Assembly (NCBI GenBank): GCA_018268375.1
Contig: JAFDWS010000005.1
Span: forward strand, 153,474 to 207,071
Reading direction: 5' to 3'
Length of the DNA stretch: 53,598 bases
From: Armatimonadota bacterium
GTDB taxonomy: Bacteria; Armatimonadota; Fimbriimonadia; Fimbriimonadales; Fimbriimonadaceae
In this document: positions 53,537 to 53,598 of the stretch, piece after piece
Layout of the letters: every line of letters starts with the position of its first letter
How positions within the stretch are numbered: position 1 is the stretch's first letter
The notes under the pieces: model-generated
The model's database searches: none
Told to the model about the DNA's origin: nothing
The model's input: the letters and a program-made list of their open reading frames with translations, nothing else
Made by a program: the position numbers and the translations under genes

Positions 53537-53598
53537 GCGAGCCACCATTGGGTGGCTGGCCTCGGTGCTCGGCTTGTCCCATCTTCATGCTTTTGGAG
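53537..53598. repeat. Palindrome-containing repeat, copy 3 (cut by window end)
   Basis: It begins GCGAGCCACC-ATTG-GGTGGCT and runs to TTCATGCTTTTGGAG at the last base of the window. It is nearly identical to copy 1 over about 60 bp with few differences. The array may continue beyond the window. Confidence 0.8.

Noticed and set aside
53056..53598. Terminal repeats as a CRISPR array
   Set aside because: The units are about 76 bp in direct tandem without regular unique spacers, and no cas genes are present.
53056..53598. Terminal repeats as integron attC sites around a gene cassette
   Set aside because: The arrangement is suggestive, but I cannot find the paired RYYYAAC/GTTRRRY core sites and no integrase is visible.

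Overview
The window is chromosomal DNA of a GC-rich, respiring, diderm-like bacterium. It carries a PEP-CTERM surface protein, planctomycete-type cytochrome c and glycoside hydrolase-like proteins, an alternative complex III with an A2-type caa3/aa3 oxidase, a fused heme A synthase/heme O synthase, an LpxH-like phosphoesterase and GDP-fucose synthesis. This combination suggests Armatimonadota (Fimbriimonas-like) or a neighbouring lineage; that placement is inference. I see no phage, transposase, integrase or CRISPR array.

Layout. 1-4.6 kb: the end of a GGDEF/EAL protein, a GH127 beta-L-arabinofuranosidase and a LolA-like/cytochrome c fusion. 4.6-5.9 kb: a MinD/FlhG-like ATPase coupled to a MshEN (c-di-GMP-binding type) protein. 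6.0-10.3 kb: a probable trans-4-hydroxyproline catabolic set (epimerase, D-amino-acid oxidase, DapA-family deaminase, ketoglutarate-semialdehyde dehydrogenase), with a GT39 membrane glycosyltransferase at 10.4-11.9 kb. 12-15.4 kb: a glycolipid-type cluster (LpxH-like phosphoesterase, GT28 glycosyltransferase, two membrane proteins). 15.5-21.0 kb: a secreted orphan protein, then a minus-strand run gmd, fcl, a secreted GH-like protein, an ECF sigma factor and a zinc anti-sigma factor. 21.1-21.9 kb: a PEP-CTERM protein. 22.2-27.3 kb: the ribosomal block rpsN-rpsH-rplF-rplR-rpsE-rpmD-rplO-secY-adk. 27.3-33.9 kb: an OsmC protein, tRNA-Sec, a membrane patatin, an ALDH7-type dehydrogenase, a barrel-like protein, purN and a PlsC acyltransferase. 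33.9-49.0 kb: a very tight minus-strand respiratory operon, ctaAB then actABCDEF, a small membrane protein, sco and ctaCDEF. 49.4-52.9 kb: a phosphodiester glycosidase, then aroF, a DUF554 protein and a MscS channel. 53.0-53.6 kb: a short orphan gene bracketed by a ~76-bp palindrome-containing repeat.

How the genes work together. The respiratory operon encodes a complete quinol-to-oxygen chain: ActABCDEF passes electrons through heme c domains to CtaCDEF, with SCO for CuA assembly and CtaAB for heme A. The hydroxyproline genes form a full four-step route to 2-oxoglutarate and sit near a GH127 enzyme of the family that acts on hydroxyproline-linked arabinosides, which hints at use of plant hydroxyproline-rich glycoproteins. 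Gene packing is extreme: ATGA or TGATG start/stop overlaps are common, and all seven convergent gene pairs overlap or abut within a few bases, leaving no room for ordinary intergenic terminators.
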